DNA from: Dicaeum eximium
Lineage: Eukaryota; Chordata; Aves; Passeriformes; Dicaeidae
Direction: 5' to 3'
Assembly: GCA_013396995.1 (NCBI GenBank)
Contig: VWZP01006004.1
Location: forward strand, 1,513,304-1,577,303
DNA: 64,000 nucleotides
Under the pieces are notes generated by a model. That model ran no database searches, was not told the DNA's origin, and worked only from the letters and a program-made list of their open reading frames with translations. A program made the position numbers and the translations under genes. How positions within the stretch are numbered: the stretch's first letter is position 1; each line of letters starts with the position of its first letter. This document shows, in pieces, positions 62,170-64,000 of the stretch.

Positions 62170-64000
62170 CTGCACAAGAAAGGAAAATTAGAGGTTATGG
62201 TTTGTAACACAGGGATCCTCAGCATGTCATTTATTAAAGAGACAAACTAAGCTGAGACCAATCCCAGAAATGCAGTGATGCAAAGTATGAGCTCTCAGAA
62301 TGGTGAAAGTACCACATGGATGTTCATCTCTGCAAGTGCCCTTAGCAGCCACTAATTCCAATAACAGCCAAAGGTGCTCCAAATCTCACCATTGTCTTCA
62401 CATCACTTGCACAAAGGCTCCCTCAGCTGCAAACTCCAACATTCTGGCCTTTTAAATGAGAAATTGTGCACACAGTGGATACTGCACTCAGCTCAGAGAG
62501 CAGCAATTAACTAAGTACAATCAGCTGCAATTGTCAACTCTCTCAGTATTTATTATATGATCAGTGTTGCATTGGAAAGCAAAAGTAAAACTCAATTTGG
62601 CACTAGTATCAACAGAGAAAAAACATTGCTGGGCTTGCTGCTGCTGACACACTCACACTGACTCAGAAGAAATTGCCACATCTGAAAGAGTTATAAAGAA
62701 TTGTATCTGCCTCTGAGTCAGAAAGGATTTGGACCTCATAACACCTATCCAAAGTCTATTTGTTACCATTCCATTGCAAAAACCAGTTTGTCATGCTATG
62801 GATCGTGCAAGTTTGCAGTTTTTTGCTCCTTCCTTTGGCGCAGGAAGCCAAGGAAGTGAAGGGATTTTTTTTTTCTTTCTCCTTCTCCCAGGCAAAGTTA
62901 CCTTGGCCTGCTAGAATGACATCCTTGAGAGTCAGTGAGGTAGACAGATTACACAGGCCTAGACAGACAGGTAGTAATCCCTGGAGGAATGCAAGTTTAA
63001 ATGAGAGATCTGAAAAGGAATGTGTTAAGCATCATGGGGGTTGCCAGGATTATCTGCATTGCCTGTTGGAAGTTGACTGTTTTTCCTAATGGTCTTAGAA
63101 AGTCTTTGTGCCATTTAGTTCACACTGCTCCAAAAAGGAAAATTTGGAGAATATTTTGAGTTCCTTAAAGCACACAGGAGTGAGAGAGAAAGAAGATGTG
63201 TTAAAAAGAAGTAATATAAAATGCCATATCTTTATCCTGATCTATCTGCTGTTGGATATGTCAGAGACTGAAAGCAGAGGAAATTGCCTTAGCTCTCATG
63301 AATTCAATAGATCTATGCTGACTTTTCTCCAGTGGAGTTCTGGCCTCAACCAACTTATGCTATTGGCTTGATTTGGTATTTTGTTCTTAACCAGCATCAA
63401 GCCAGGACATATTTGGGATGTTTAGGAGCAGCTGACAAATCTCATTATCTTCTCCCTTTCTGCTACCTTCTAATATTTAAATATTATGGCTGTAAATGCC
63501 ACCAGAAGATACAGGAACTACACAGGAAATGAGTGAGAACTAAAGTATTCCCATAGGATCTAAGTGCCCAGCATTTGTCTGGAGGCACATAGAGACATGA
63601 GAACGTGCCTGGAGATAGTGGAAGACTTAGCTCTACTTCCAAACAATGCAGTAGCAGAGCAGTGATCATCTCTGAACTTTGAGTGGAAAGGTGAGAAAAG
63701 CTCTTTAGAATTGTGAGGCAGAGCCAAGGTACTTCAGGAGTCAGGGAAAGAAGAAACTGAGGTGGCTGTGCATATGTGAATGCACACCCAAAGACCTAAT
63801 CCTGCTGTGCCTCCCAGCACAGACACAGGTGGCCACAACCACATCACTCTGAGCACAAACACAGGCACACAGTCCTGCACTGCTGCCCCAGGACACACCC
63901 ATGGACTGCCCCACAGCCCCACCCCTGCCCAGCACTCATACACACACTGTACTGACTGATATATGCTCAATCTTCCAGAAAATAAACAACTTTTTTACAG
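62170..64000 (-). other. SORCS1: SORCS1 intron upstream of the tail exons (partial)
   Basis: Minus-strand sequence upstream of the acceptor at 62170. I looked for a membrane-spanning exon ending in the expected basic lysine/arginine-rich stretch with a phase-matched donor and found none, so the intron runs past the right edge. Contents are ordinary unique sequence with a T-rich run near 62864-62873. No alternative tail exon was recognised. Confidence 0.6.

Noticed and set aside
61659..62225. A single 188-residue minus-strand protein
   Set aside because: Only 62009-62169 matches the receptor tail. The frame runs through an acceptor, the exon, a donor and then intron; the true continuation is the exon at 61355-61419.

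Overview
This is a vertebrate nuclear window, almost certainly from a bird. The repeats are avian in style: 3' fragments of CR1 LINEs, solo-LTR-like insertions, few interspersed repeats and CpG-poor, AT-rich DNA. A songbird is my guess, but nothing in the window proves it. No bacterial or viral gene set, rRNA, tRNA or CRISPR array was recognised.

The only gene I can defend is on the minus strand at the right edge. Two small exons, 62009-62169 and 61355-61419, encode the end of the cytoplasmic tail of a VPS10-domain sorting receptor, best matched to SORCS1. The exons have matching splice phases, and the tail ends in a class I PDZ-type terminus followed by TAA. The membrane-spanning exon and the large luminal VPS10 region lie beyond position 64000. 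The 3' UTR runs leftward from 61354. Its end is uncertain: possible signals are ATTAAA at 59315-59320 and AATAAA at 57212-57217.

From 1 to about 57 kb I see no coding gene. This fits the long gene-poor interval that follows SORCS1 in other vertebrates. It holds a clean 455-bp solo LTR with a 6-bp target duplication (35267-35721), a minus-strand LTR with CCAAT, TATA and poly(A) signals in order (about 31811-32192), a weaker LTR candidate (26211-26592), a CR1 3' end (45455-45770), an older CR1 remnant (about 34385-34545), a 30-bp minisatellite (21286-21384) and several simple repeats.

The assembly is wrong between 15188 and 18110. Three single-N gaps (15219, 16757, 17149) separate pieces that overlap each other. 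A 961-bp block occurs twice with one C/T difference, and a 31-bp block occurs twice. The likely true order swaps the two middle pieces, so the apparent tandem duplication is false.

No undescribed multi-gene system was found. The most interesting points are an in-frame alternative splice donor inside the SORCS1 tail exon that would delete a dileucine-like sorting signal, and the scaffolding error.
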